From: JBFHRE01 sp041746105
GTDB lineage: Bacteria; Actinomycetota; Acidimicrobiia; Spongiisociales; ZC4RG35
DNA: 64,000 nt
Assembly: GCA_041746105.1 (NCBI GenBank)
Contig: JBGTHP010000014.1
Coordinates: 1-64,000, forward strand
Direction of reading: 5' to 3'
Shown: positions 7,493 to 16,199 of the stretch, piece by piece
Layout: each line of letters begins with the position of its first letter
How positions within the stretch are numbered: position 1 is the stretch's first letter
Notes under the pieces: generated by a model
Database searches by the model: none
What the model saw: the letters and a program-made list of their open reading frames with translations, nothing else
Told to the model about the DNA's origin: nothing
Translations under genes and position numbers: made by a program

Positions 7493-8496
7493 GTGTCCGC
7501 ATTGCCATCAACGGATTCGGCCGGATCGGCCGAGCCGTGCTCAGAATCATTCTCGAACGCGACAACCCTGGCGTCGACGTGGTTGCGATCAACGATCTGG
7601 CCGACGACAACATCCTTGCCTACTTGCTCGAATACGACTCGGTGATGGGACCGCTCGGCGTCGATGCCGAGGTGGCCGACGGTGTAATGAAAGTGGGCCG
7701 CCACGAGATAAAGATGCTGATGGAGCGGGACCCGCTGAATCTCCCCTGGAAAGATCTCGCTGTGGATGTGGTGATCGAATCAACCGGTGTTTTTCGCTCC
7801 CGCGAAAAGCTCAACAAACACATCGAGGCCGGCGCCAAACGGGCGATCCTGACCGTGCCTCCCGACGACTCGATCGACCAGATCGTGGTCCTCGGCGTCA
7901 ACGACTCCGAACTGGACGAAAACGACATCCTGGTGTCGAACGCGTCATGCACCACCAACTGCCTGGCGCCGCTGGCCAAAGTGCTGGACGACTCGTTCGG
8001 TATCAAACGCGGAGTTATAACTACCGTCCACGCCTACACCAACGATCAGCAACTCGCAGACGTACCCCACAAGGATCTGAGGCGTAGCCGCGCCGCAACC
8101 GAAAACATCATCCCCACCACCACCGGCGCCGCCCGGGCGGTCGGCAAGGTGTTACCGAAGCTCGAGGGCAAACTCGACGGCATGGCGATGCGGGTCCCGG
8201 TACCGGACGGCTCAACCGTCGATTTCGTCGTCGAATTGGATCGGGATGTGACGGTCGAAGAGGTCAATGCCGCAGTCCGAGCCGCCGCCGACGGCCCGAT
8301 GGCAGGCATTCTCCAATATTCGGAAGACCCTCTGGTCTCAACCGACATCATCGGGAACCCCCACTCCTCGATTTTCGACGCCGGCTCCACACAAGTGCTC
8401 GGGGGAAACCTGGTGAAGGTCCTCTCGTGGTACGACAACGAGTGGGGTTATTCCAATCGCGTCGTGGATCTGGTCGACCGCCTGGCCGAACTCTGA
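7489..8496 (+). CDS. gap: Glyceraldehyde-3-phosphate dehydrogenase
   Basis: The catalytic glycolytic GAPDH: it oxidises glyceraldehyde-3-phosphate to 1,3-bisphosphoglycerate with NAD+. The 335-residue product has NGFGRIGRAV at the N-terminus, an Asp after the second strand (VVAINDL) suiting NAD, the complete active-site block SNASCTTNCLAPLAKVL with nucleophile Cys154, the catalytic His in TTVHAYTNDQ, and WYDNEWGYSNRVVDL at the end. ATG 7489 has AAAGGAG (7475-7481) at 7 bases and overlaps the stop of the Cys-less paralogue, so the two are made from one transcript. No pgk or tpi follows; the next gene is a GNAT acetyltransferase. Confidence 0.97.
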   Translation: MSVRIAINGFGRIGRAVLRIILERDNPGVDVVAINDLADDNILAYLLEYDSVMGPLGVDAEVADGVMKVGRHEIKMLMERDPLNLPWKDLAVDVVIESTGVFRSREKLNKHIEAGAKRAILTVPPDDSIDQIVVLGVNDSELDENDILVSNASCTTNCLAPLAKVLDDSFGIKRGVITTVHAYTNDQQLADVPHKDLRRSRAATENIIPTTTGAARAVGKVLPKLEGKLDGMAMRVPVPDGSTVDFVVELDRDVTVEEVNAAVRAAADGPMAGILQYSEDPLVSTDIIGNPHSSIFDAGSTQVLGGNLVKVLSWYDNEWGYSNRVVDLVDRLAEL

Positions 8497-8498
8497 GC

Positions 8499-9002
8499 GT
8501 GATTGCCTCATTACGGAGGATCACCCTCGAGGACGCATCAAGGCTGCGCGACGTCAGACTGGCGGCGCTCCAGGACTCACCTCAGGCGTTCGCGAGCACC
8601 TACGACCTCGAAGCTGCACGCCCTCTGGTCGAATGGGAACGTAGGACCAGCGCCGCCGCCGTCGGAGGCGATCAGACGATCGTCCTTGCAGACGATGAGC
8701 AAGGGCGGGCGGTGGGGATGGTCGGGGGTTTCCGACCCGACCCGGAGTCGGGCGACCGCCAGCTTTACGGATTGTGGGTAGATCCGTCGAGGCGAGCCAC
8801 CGGTCTGGGTTCAGAACTGGTGGAAGCGATCTCGAGTTGGGCAGGAGAGGTTGGAGCACGCCGGCTCATGTTGTGGGTGACCGAAACCAATCTCCCGGCG
8901 GTTGCGCTCTATGAACGGCTCGGATTCGAACGGACCGGAGTTCGCCAGCTACTCCCATCAGATCCCAGTCTCACCGAGATAGAACTGGTCAGATCGATTT
9001 AG
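8499..9002 (+). CDS. GNAT family N-acetyltransferase
   Basis: A 167-residue acyltransferase of the GNAT fold that would transfer acetyl from acetyl-CoA to an amine. The acetyl-CoA motif A is seen as LWVDPSRRATGLGSELVEAI (R/Q-x-x-G-x-G/A form), and motif B as WVTETNLPAVALYERLGFERTG, the typical ALYERLGF end. GTG 8499 starts two bases after the gap stop, so it is probably co-transcribed with the gap pair. Substrate cannot be read from sequence; RimI-like protein acetylation and small-molecule detoxification are both possible. Confidence 0.85.
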   Translation: MIASLRRITLEDASRLRDVRLAALQDSPQAFASTYDLEAARPLVEWERRTSAAAVGGDQTIVLADDEQGRAVGMVGGFRPDPESGDRQLYGLWVDPSRRATGLGSELVEAISSWAGEVGARRLMLWVTETNLPAVALYERLGFERTGVRQLLPSDPSLTEIELVRSI

Positions 9003-9058
9003 AAAAACTCGGTGATCCCGCGGGCCGGTGGGCCGTAGAAGGGACGGGCAGAGCCGTC

Positions 9059-9424
9059 TCAGGTCAGCAGATCGAGAACGGTTTGACGGAAATCGTTCGG
9101 CTGGAATGGTTTGGTGACGAAGGCATCGGCGCCACCCTCGTCGGCACGGCGTCGCGACTCTTCTTCTGCGTGCGCCGTCAACACGACGACGGGAAGCGAC
9201 CTGGTGGCCGAATCGCTGCGGATGTGGTTGAGAACCTGCCATCCATCCATCCCGGGGAGACCGATGTCGAGGATGAGGAGATCGGGACCTTCGCTCCTGA
9301 CTGCGTCGAGGCCACTGGGACCATCCTCACGCATCACGATTTGAAGGTCTGCCGCTCTGAGGCATACTTCGATGAGACGGCGGATGACCGCCGAGTCTTC
9401 GATTACGAGAATGCGTTGACCCAC
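9059..9424 (-). CDS. Single-domain response regulator (CheY-like)
   Basis: A 121-residue receiver domain with no output domain. The acidic pocket residue is D10, the phospho-acceptor D53 lies in LLILDIGLPGMDG, the switch Thr is T83 (VVVLTAH) and the conserved Lys is K105 (FVTKPF). It would act by protein-protein contact, like CheY or DivK. It is the third gene after moxR and the vWA gene on the same strand, 31 bases after the latter, so it is likely in their operon. No kinase is adjacent; the nearest histidine kinase in the window is at 51.4 kb and not obviously linked. Confidence 0.9.
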   Translation of the reverse strand: MGQRILVIEDSAVIRRLIEVCLRAADLQIVMREDGPSGLDAVRSEGPDLLILDIGLPGMDGWQVLNHIRSDSATRSLPVVVLTAHAEEESRRRADEGGADAFVTKPFQPNDFRQTVLDLLT

Positions 9425-9455
9425 AGTGTTCCTCTCGACCAGATTCCCTCGGGAG

Positions 9456-10946
9456 CTAGTTGTTCCTCTGGGCAGCCGATGAGTACATCGGCGCCCCCTT
9501 CGTTGGTGTTGAGCGGTTTCTTCGCGTTTTTGGGCGATGATCCGTCACGGTTTCGACGAACGCCTCCAGTTGGTTCAGGTTCCGAACCTCGAAGACTTGC
9601 TCGCAAGCCCCAGCGTACCTCACCATCACGCTGTCCCCCGAGTCCCAATAGGCCTTTGGTTCCGGATTGAGCCAGTAGACCGCCTCCACCATCCCGGCAA
9701 CCTCTTCGAGGTACTGGGCACGCGGGTCGCGATAGTTGTTTCTGGCGTCTCCGGCGATGATCAGGGTGGTGCGCGGGGTCAACTCGCGTCCATAACGAGC
9801 GAGGAACTGCTCAAAAGCGTGCCCATAGTCGGAATGCCCATCAAGCCACACGACGTCGGCCTCTGCCCCGATCCTCACCAGCGCCTCGCCGAAGTCGATA
9901 CCCGGCTTGAAAAAGTCGGTGACCTCGTCGACGGCGTCCACGAAGACGAACGCGCGGAGTTTCGAGAACTGAGTGGCCATGGCGTAGGTGAACTGCAGGG
10001 TGAACCGGGCAAATGTCGCCATCGACCCCGAGATGTCGCACAAGAGAAAAATCTCGGGCCGGTGGGGGCGCACTGTCTTGAACTTCGGTTCTACCGGAAC
10101 CCCGCCGGTTGCCAGCGAAGCGCGCACTGTTTTACGAAAATCGAGGCGACCCCTATCGCTCAAGCGGCGGCGGCGCGCCAGACGGGCCGCCAGTTTTCTG
10201 GTCAATGGCTCGATGACATGCTCGATCGAAATGAGATCTGATCTGGTGGCATGCATCAGATCGATCTCCTCCACGAGCGGCTGACGCAGGGTTTTGGCGA
10301 CGGCCTCATGACCCCGGTCTTCCACCAACCGCCTCCGAATTTCATCTCGAAGCTCATCGCGCAGTTGTTCGACCATCCGCTTGGCGTCTTCGGCGGCCAA
10401 TCGCGAAGCAAGGGCGTCTTCTGAATCGACGTCTGCCATGAACATCTCGAGCAACCGTTGTTCGAGGGCTTCGATATCGAGCTGGCGCATGGTCCGGTAG
10501 AGGTAGTAGGTGCCACCTACCGGACGTCCTGGCTCCATCCCTGCCAGTTGATCGACCGCCTGGCGAGCAGCGCTCCGGAGCGTGTTGAAGTCCTGGTTCG
10601 CCATAGCCTCGTACAACGTCTCGATGAGCGACTCGACACTCAGTCCGCTCGACCCACCCATCCACCTGTCCTCGCCCATCTGGTTGCCGGTGAAATGTTT
10701 TTCGTCGGGGAGGGGGTTCTGCTCAGGAGGCCGGCGAGAAGCGAAGTAGACCTCGAAAGCGACGTCGAAAGCCGCCTCGTGGCGGGAGTTCTTGATGAGA
10801 GTCGCGCGCAGGGTTTCTTTGAATCCCTCCCGGTGGCCGACATCGATGTGGCCGAGAGCCTCCATCGCATCGATCGCCTCCACCATCGACACCGGGATGC
10901 CGGCTCGCCGCAGCTCCTGGACGAAGTCGGCGAGAAGCGAGATCAT
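9456..10946 (-). CDS. VWA domain protein, CoxE-like
   Basis: A 496-residue cytosolic protein of the CoxE-like family that works with MoxR AAA+ ATPases as a metal-dependent adaptor or maturation factor. The N-terminal half is helical with an Arg/Glu-rich segment (ELRDEIRRRLVEDRG). The C-terminal von Willebrand A domain has the MIDAS motif DxSxS in LLCDISGSMATF and a later TTLIIAGDARNN strand. ATG 10946 overlaps the moxR stop as ATGA, so the pair is coupled. In CO dehydrogenase clusters such pairs mature the enzyme, but no client enzyme is encoded nearby. Confidence 0.88.
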   Translation of the reverse strand: MISLLADFVQELRRAGIPVSMVEAIDAMEALGHIDVGHREGFKETLRATLIKNSRHEAAFDVAFEVYFASRRPPEQNPLPDEKHFTGNQMGEDRWMGGSSGLSVESLIETLYEAMANQDFNTLRSAARQAVDQLAGMEPGRPVGGTYYLYRTMRQLDIEALEQRLLEMFMADVDSEDALASRLAAEDAKRMVEQLRDELRDEIRRRLVEDRGHEAVAKTLRQPLVEEIDLMHATRSDLISIEHVIEPLTRKLAARLARRRRLSDRGRLDFRKTVRASLATGGVPVEPKFKTVRPHRPEIFLLCDISGSMATFARFTLQFTYAMATQFSKLRAFVFVDAVDEVTDFFKPGIDFGEALVRIGAEADVVWLDGHSDYGHAFEQFLARYGRELTPRTTLIIAGDARNNYRDPRAQYLEEVAGMVEAVYWLNPEPKAYWDSGDSVMVRYAGACEQVFEVRNLNQLEAFVETVTDHRPKTRRNRSTPTKGAPMYSSAAQRNN

Positions 10947-11809
10947 GTGCGGTCGACGCTGAGGTCCTTCAGCGCCCTCTCGATGTCTGTCTGGTATTTG
11001 AGCAAGACGTGGATGGTGTCTCCGACCGCCTGAGTGTCAAGATGGTCGATTCCCAAGGCAATCAGAGTCCTCGCCCAGTCGATGGTTTCAGAGACCGACG
11101 GAGCCTTCTTGAGATCCATCGCCCTGATCGAGGCTGCCACTCTGGCGATCTCCTCGGCCAACCGGACGGCAAGGTCGGGGACCTTGGTCATCAGTATCTC
11201 CCGCTCCCGCTCAGGGCTCGGATATCCAACGTGAAGAAAGAGGCAACGACGCTTCAAGGCCTCTGACAACTCACGAGTGTTGTTGGATGTCAGAACCACC
11301 AGAGGAACGCTCGCCGCCTTGACCGTGCCCAGCTCGGGGATCGAGACTTGAAAATCCGATAGAACCTCGAGCAAGAGTGCCTCGGTCTCCATTTCGACAC
11401 GGTCGACCTCATCGATGAGAAGGACAACCGGGTCCTCGCTCCGGATCGCTTCGAGCAATGGCCGAGTCAACAGGAACTCTTCTGAAAAGATGTCTGATTC
11501 GAGCTCGTCCCAACCCTGGTCTTGATCGGCTTGGATCCGGAGCAACTGCTTTTTGTAGTTCCACTCGTAGAGCGCCCTTGACTCGTCGAGGCCCTCGTAA
11601 CACTGGAGACGGATGAGCGAGCGCCCGGTGACCGCCGCCAGCGCCTTCGCCAATTCGGTTTTTCCGACACCGGCCGGACCCTCGACCAGGATCGGTTTTC
11701 CCAGTTCCAACGCAAGAAAACCAACCTGGGAGATCCTGGCATCGGCCAGATAGTCGACCTCACGGAGGGCGGAGGCGACGGCCGCGGGGGAATCAAAACT
11801 AGGAGACAT
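10943..11809 (-). CDS. MoxR-type AAA+ ATPase
   Basis: A 288-residue AAA+ ATPase that remodels or activates client proteins together with a VWA partner. Walker A is GPAGVGKTELAKAL, Walker B is VVLLIDEVDRVE, sensor 1 is VVLTSNNTRELSEALKRRCL with the arginine-finger region, and a helical lid follows. ATG 11809 is chosen over a further upstream start because GAGGT precedes it at the right distance and the family begins MSPSFDSP-like here. It is the first gene of the moxR-vWA-response regulator group and faces away from the trk cluster. Confidence 0.93.
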   Translation of the reverse strand: MSPSFDSPAAVASALREVDYLADARISQVGFLALELGKPILVEGPAGVGKTELAKALAAVTGRSLIRLQCYEGLDESRALYEWNYKKQLLRIQADQDQGWDELESDIFSEEFLLTRPLLEAIRSEDPVVLLIDEVDRVEMETEALLLEVLSDFQVSIPELGTVKAASVPLVVLTSNNTRELSEALKRRCLFLHVGYPSPEREREILMTKVPDLAVRLAEEIARVAASIRAMDLKKAPSVSETIDWARTLIALGIDHLDTQAVGDTIHVLLKYQTDIERALKDLSVDRT

Positions 11810-11904
11810 CAGACCTCGAAGACGGGGAATGCGGCAGTTTAGTGGCCGCCATAGTCGCAACAGGCATTGACCGCGCCCTGTGAACGGTAAGCTCTTGGGT
11901 CCGA

Positions 11905-13239
11905 ATGCGCATCGTCATCATCGGAGCCGGAGCTGTCGGCTCATACCTCGCCGAGCGGCTCTCATCCGAGGGTCAGGATGTGGTCATCATCGAAGATGAT
12001 GAGCGACGGGCAGCCGAACTTCAAGAACGAGTCGACGCTCTTGTCATCCAGGGAAACGGAGCGTCACCCTCGGTCCTACAACGAGCAGGCGTCGATCACG
12101 CCGACCTTTTGATTGCCGTGTCCAACTCCGACGGAGCCAACGTGCTGGCCTGCCATGTGGCTGCAGAGTTAGGCGTGAAGCGGACGGTGGCCAGGGTCGA
12201 GGACCACGACATGCGCGAGGCTTTGACCGGGCTCGAGGTCGATTTTGTGATCGATCCCGGAGAGGCCGCGGCCCACGAGTTGGTAGCCCTGGTCCGTCAG
12301 AGTGGGGTCTCAGAACTCGTGGAGTTCGGTGACGGAAAACTGGTGTTGGTCGGCGCCACCGCCTCGACCACCTCGCGGTTGACCGGCCGGCCCTTGGCGT
12401 CGCTGCGATCGAGCACCGCCGATTGGCAATGGGTCGTGGCGGCGGTCGTACGGCACGGCGAAACCATCGTTGCCCACGGCGATACGATCATCGAGACAGG
12501 CGACCACGTCTTGATGATGGTCGACGCCGACCATGTGGAGCGGGCGACGCAACTCCTCGGTGTCAGACATCATCGGATCGACCGGGTGGTTGTTCTCGGT
12601 TCGACTCGACTGGCGGAACTGACCGTGGGCGAGCTGTTGGGAGCGGGATTCGAGGTGGTCCTCGTCGACTCAGACCCGGAGCGCTGCCGCAAGATCGCCA
12701 CCAAATATGCCAAAGCGCTGGTGGTCAACGACGATCCAACCGATCCGGTTGCATTGGAGCGGCTCGGCCTTGGTTTCGGCGACGCCGTGCTCGCATTGAC
12801 CGGTTGGGACGAAGTCAACATCCTGGGGTGCCTGGTTGCCAAAGCCTTGGGAGTGTCGACAACGGTTTCGCGGTTCAACCGGATCGAATACGTCAACCTC
12901 CTGGCAGGTGTCGGCATCGACGCTGCCGTCTCCAGCCGTTTGATCGCGGCCGGCGCCATCCTGCGCTTCGTGAGGCGGGGAAAAATCCACTCCGTAGTCA
13001 CCTTCAACGACACAGACGCCGAAGCCATCGAACTCGAAGTTGAGGAAGGAAGCCCGGCCGACGGGCTGCCCCTCATCGAACTCGATATTCCTCGCGGCGC
13101 CCTGGTCGGAGGTGTCATCAGAGCGGAGGAGACTTTTGTCCCCAGCGGCGCGACTGTCGTTCGGGGAGGCGACAGGGTGATCTTCTTCTCGATGCCTGAT
13201 TGCATCGCCGCCGTTGAAAAGATCTTCGGCCGGGCATGA
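11905..13239 (+). CDS. trkA: TrkA, four-domain K+ channel regulator
   Basis: The 444-residue cytosolic regulator of Trk-type potassium uptake. It has the full TrkA layout: a Rossmann RCK_N domain (GAGAVGSYLAERL, residues 7-19), an RCK_C domain ending near residue 215, a second RCK_N (VVVLGSTRLAELTVGELL) and a second RCK_C. The first domain keeps the dinucleotide GxGxxG with an acidic IIEDDE; the second has lost most glycines. NAD(H)/ATP binding gates the TrkH pore. ATG 11905 starts 95 bases from the divergent moxR gene. Its TGA overlaps the trkH ATG as ATGA. Confidence 0.95.
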   Translation: MRIVIIGAGAVGSYLAERLSSEGQDVVIIEDDERRAAELQERVDALVIQGNGASPSVLQRAGVDHADLLIAVSNSDGANVLACHVAAELGVKRTVARVEDHDMREALTGLEVDFVIDPGEAAAHELVALVRQSGVSELVEFGDGKLVLVGATASTTSRLTGRPLASLRSSTADWQWVVAAVVRHGETIVAHGDTIIETGDHVLMMVDADHVERATQLLGVRHHRIDRVVVLGSTRLAELTVGELLGAGFEVVLVDSDPERCRKIATKYAKALVVNDDPTDPVALERLGLGFGDAVLALTGWDEVNILGCLVAKALGVSTTVSRFNRIEYVNLLAGVGIDAAVSSRLIAAGAILRFVRRGKIHSVVTFNDTDAEAIELEVEEGSPADGLPLIELDIPRGALVGGVIRAEETFVPSGATVVRGGDRVIFFSMPDCIAAVEKIFGRA

Positions 13240-14735
13240 CCCTCCCCGTCAAAGTCCAATCGACCCGGGCGGGCCGCTATCGCATGGCGAGGCGCCTCAC
13301 GACCATTATCGGAGCCGTCGTCATGGCCGCGGGCGGAGCGATGATCCCCTCAGTGGTTGTTTCGCTCGTCTACAAGGAGTGGGCGGTCGCCCTTGCCATC
13401 CTTGCTTCGGCCCTGATCTGCGGCATGTCGGGATTCGCCGGCTGGCGGTATGGCGACCACCCAGGCAACCTCACGGCAAAAGAGGGTTTTGCGGCTGTCG
13501 GGATCGCCTGGTTCGTGATGTCGGCATTTGGGACGCTGCCCTATCTCATCAGCGCCTCGATCCCCTCGTTCACAGACGCGTTCTTCGAGACGGCTTCCGG
13601 GTTCACGACCACCGGCGCCTCGATATTGGCCGACCCCGCACTTCTCCCACACGGGATCATCTTTTGGCGCTCGACCACACAGTGGGTTGGCGGAATGGGA
13701 GTGATTGTCCTCTCGATCGCCATTCTCCCGTTGCTCGGAGTCGGCGGTGTCCAGCTTGCCAGGGCGGAGTCCCCGGGACCGGTCGTCGAGCGGCTGACAC
13801 CCCGGATTCAGGGAACCGCAAAACGGCTGTGGTTGGTCTACGCCGGCCTCACCACTGCAGCCATGCTGATGTTGTGGGCGGGGGACATGTCCTTTTTTCA
13901 GGCCATCAACCATGCAATGACCACTCTCTCGACCGGCGGGTTCGGCACCGAGGCCACATCGATCACGGGGTTCAGCGCCTACACCCAGTGGGTGCTCATC
14001 GTTTTCATGTTCATGGCGGGGAGCTCGTTTGCTCTGCTCTATCGAGCGCTGAGGAAACCGACGGCGATGACCAAGTCCGCCGAATTCAGGCTGTATGCCG
14101 CCATCGTCGGCGGGGCCGCCATCGTCATCTTTGGCGGACTCTGGAACGGCGGCGAGGCAATCGGCGACGCCGTCCGTGATGCGACGTTCACCGCTTTGAC
14201 TCTGATCACGACGACCGGTTTCGCCACCGCCGATTTCGGCGCGTGGCGGCCGGCCCTACAGATTCTGGTCATCGGTCTGATGTTCCTCGGCGGAATGGCG
14301 GGGTCGACGGCCGGCGGCGTCAAGTCGTTCCGGGTCGGGATATTGGCAAAATCGGCGGCCAACGACCTGCGGCGCCTCGTCCACCCGCGCGGTGTTTTTG
14401 TCACCCGTTTCGGGCGCGATCCTGTGGCCGATCACATCGTCGAGAACATCCAGTCGTTTTTTCTCTTCTATATGTTCGCCTTCATGACCGGAACATTCCT
14501 TCTGAGTTTCATCGACGCCAACCTCGGGGAAGGTCTCGACCTGATCACCTCGGCCAGCGCGGTCGCATCGTCGCTTGGCAACATCGGCCCCGGACTGGGC
14601 GAAGTCGGACCAACTCTGCACTACCTCGCCATTCCCGGGCTCGGCCGATGGACTCTGGCCGGCCTGATGATCCTCGGCCGGCTCGAGATCTTTCCCGTTT
14701 TGTTGCTGCTGACCCGCGATCTGTGGAAGCGCTGA
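13236..14735 (+). CDS. trkH: TrkH potassium uptake pore, canonical
   Basis: A 499-residue inner-membrane K+ transporter of the TrkH/KtrB superfamily, with four M1-pore-M2 repeats. The four selectivity loops are normal: SGFTTTGA (121-128), LSTGGFG (231-237), TTTGFA (325-330) and SLGNIGPG (446-453). The GGMAGSTAGGVKSFR block (352-366), the intramembrane gate and phosphate-binding turn of the family, is intact. Translation is coupled to the four-domain trkA. Pairing with TrkA is expected from adjacency. Confidence 0.95.
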   Translation: MTLPVKVQSTRAGRYRMARRLTTIIGAVVMAAGGAMIPSVVVSLVYKEWAVALAILASALICGMSGFAGWRYGDHPGNLTAKEGFAAVGIAWFVMSAFGTLPYLISASIPSFTDAFFETASGFTTTGASILADPALLPHGIIFWRSTTQWVGGMGVIVLSIAILPLLGVGGVQLARAESPGPVVERLTPRIQGTAKRLWLVYAGLTTAAMLMLWAGDMSFFQAINHAMTTLSTGGFGTEATSITGFSAYTQWVLIVFMFMAGSSFALLYRALRKPTAMTKSAEFRLYAAIVGGAAIVIFGGLWNGGEAIGDAVRDATFTALTLITTTGFATADFGAWRPALQILVIGLMFLGGMAGSTAGGVKSFRVGILAKSAANDLRRLVHPRGVFVTRFGRDPVADHIVENIQSFFLFYMFAFMTGTFLLSFIDANLGEGLDLITSASAVASSLGNIGPGLGEVGPTLHYLAIPGLGRWTLAGLMILGRLEIFPVLLLLTRDLWKR

Positions 14736-14765
14736 GAGCTCCACCACCATCCCTACGATGTCGCA

Positions 14766-15419
14766 ATGCATATCGTGATCGCCGGCTGTGGACGGGTCGG
14801 TTCGACCCTGGCCCGATGGTTGTCCGATGATGGTCACGACGTCACCGTCATCGATCTCGACGAGTCGGCCCTTGCCCAGCTCGGTCGGTCTTTCAACGGT
14901 GCCACAGCGCACGGTCCGGCCTATGACGTCGATCTCCTGCGCCGCGTGGGATTGAGCCCTGGAGACGCCTTTCTGGCTGTAACCGATAGCGACAACGCCA
15001 ATCTGATGGCCGTCGAGGTTGCGAGAGCCGTCTTCGGAGTCACCAACGCCATAGCCCGCCTGTACGACCCCAATCGGGAAGAAGCGTATCGCGCCCTCGG
15101 GATTCGGCACATCACCGGAACCAAGCTGATCGCGAATGTCATCTACGAGCAAGTCATCGAAGAGGACTTCAGTTATCACGTTGGTTTCACCGGCGGCGAT
15201 GTCGAGATCGTCGAATTTGTGGTCGACGAGCGAGCAAAGGGGCTCGGCGTCGACGAGATCGAGGTCAAGAACAAGCTGAGGGTGGCGGCGGTGCGGCGGG
15301 GCGACCATACCCACATCCCCGGCAAACGTTTTCTGCTTGAGCCAGGAGACCTGGTGGTGGCGGCTGCCAGGGAGGGAGTCAAAAGACGGATAGATCTCTT
15401 CATCAGGGACGACCGCTGA
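14766..15419 (+). CDS. TrkA/KtrA-type RCK protein 1
   Basis: A 217-residue single-unit regulator: RCK_N (IAGCGRVGSTLARWLSDDGH, residues 5-24, GxGxxG with the acidic VIDLDE at the second strand end) plus RCK_C (about 135-217, ending VVAAAREGVKRRIDLF). KtrA proteins of this size form octameric rings that bind ATP/ADP or NAD(H) and gate a KtrB/TrkH pore. It begins 30 bases after trkH and its TGA overlaps the ATG of the next, related gene, so the two probably assemble together or serve the second TrkH. Confidence 0.93.
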   Translation: MHIVIAGCGRVGSTLARWLSDDGHDVTVIDLDESALAQLGRSFNGATAHGPAYDVDLLRRVGLSPGDAFLAVTDSDNANLMAVEVARAVFGVTNAIARLYDPNREEAYRALGIRHITGTKLIANVIYEQVIEEDFSYHVGFTGGDVEIVEFVVDERAKGLGVDEIEVKNKLRVAAVRRGDHTHIPGKRFLLEPGDLVVAAAREGVKRRIDLFIRDDR

Positions 15420-16069
15420 TGCGAGCCATACTGATGGGTGGTGGAAAGGTCGGGGGCTTCCTCGCCAGAGAGCTTTCCGACCTGGGTCATGCCGTTGTTG
15501 TCATCGAAGTCAACCAACTGCGAACCGAGAAGGTGGCGGCGGGGTTTGCCGGACTCGTCGTACATGGCGACGGCACCGATCTTCAGCTGCTGTCGAGCCT
15601 CGACCTGAGACCCGACGATTTTTTCGTGGCTTTGACCGGGGTCGACGAAGACAATCTGGTCGCTTGCCAGATGGCCAAGGTCGCGTTCAAGATCGAGAGG
15701 GTTCTCGCTAGGCTGAACAGCCCGAGCAACCGTGCAACCTTTGACGCGCTCTCGATCCCGGTGGTTTCGGTGACCGATCTCCTTGTGCAGGTCATAAGCC
15801 ACGAACTCGACGTCGAGGACCTGGTGCGGGTTGCCCTACTCGGACGCGGCGAGGTTTCTCTGTTCGAGCTGAGCTTGCCCGGCGAGTTCGAATCCCGGCT
15901 CGTCGCAGAGATGGGATTGCCGGATGAATCGCTGATCGTCGTGGTTCACAGAGACACGGCGGTGCTCGTACCCCACGGCCAAACCCAGCTCGAACCTGGC
16001 GACCGGATTCTGATACTGGCCAAGGTCGATCTAGAAGACTCAATTCGCGAAATAGTCATCGGAACCTGA
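15419..16069 (+). CDS. TrkA/KtrA-type RCK protein 2
   Basis: A second 216-residue RCK_N-RCK_C protein. The nucleotide loop reads MGGGKVGGFLARELSDLGH (residues 6-24) with VIEVNQ at the end of the second strand, so the acidic NAD-ribose ligand seen in its neighbour (VIDLDE) is Glu followed by Val. The C-terminal domain ends PGDRILILAKVDLEDSIREIV. Starts at ATG 15419 overlapping the previous stop (TGATG). Sequence divergence from RCK protein 1 suggests different ligands or a hetero-octamer. A 42-residue membrane peptide and a second TrkH follow immediately. Confidence 0.93.
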   Translation: MRAILMGGGKVGGFLARELSDLGHAVVVIEVNQLRTEKVAAGFAGLVVHGDGTDLQLLSSLDLRPDDFFVALTGVDEDNLVACQMAKVAFKIERVLARLNSPSNRATFDALSIPVVSVTDLLVQVISHELDVEDLVRVALLGRGEVSLFELSLPGEFESRLVAEMGLPDESLIVVVHRDTAVLVPHGQTQLEPGDRILILAKVDLEDSIREIVIGT

Positions 16070-16070
16070 G

Positions 16071-16199
16071 ATGGCTTCTCGGTTCACCAAGCGGAGTATT
16101 CGAGGTGGCGTTCGCGGAGTTCTGATCGAAGCGGCCCTGGTCGTGTTATTCGCCGGGTTCGCCTATCTGGTTTCCGCGGTTGCCCTGATCGGCCCTTGA
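16071..16199 (+). CDS. 42-aa single-helix membrane peptide in trk operon
   Basis: A short frame (ATG 16071, TGA 16197-16199) lying exactly between the second RCK gene, whose stop is 1 base upstream, and the second trkH, whose ATG overlaps this stop as TGATG. The product starts basic (ASRFTKRSIRGGVRG, residues 2-16) and continues as one hydrophobic helix (about 18-40), so a single-pass protein with a cytoplasmic N-terminus. The tight spacing on both sides argues it is translated. By analogy with KdpF, a small subunit stabilising another K+ pump, it may be an accessory subunit of the second TrkH; that is inference. Confidence 0.65.
   Translation: MASRFTKRSIRGGVRGVLIEAALVVLFAGFAYLVSAVALIGP

Noticed and set aside
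9059..11809. Defence island built on MoxR-vWA
   Set aside because: Defence-type MoxR/vWA systems normally carry additional effector genes; here only a CheY-like receiver follows and the neighbours are housekeeping or K+ uptake genes.
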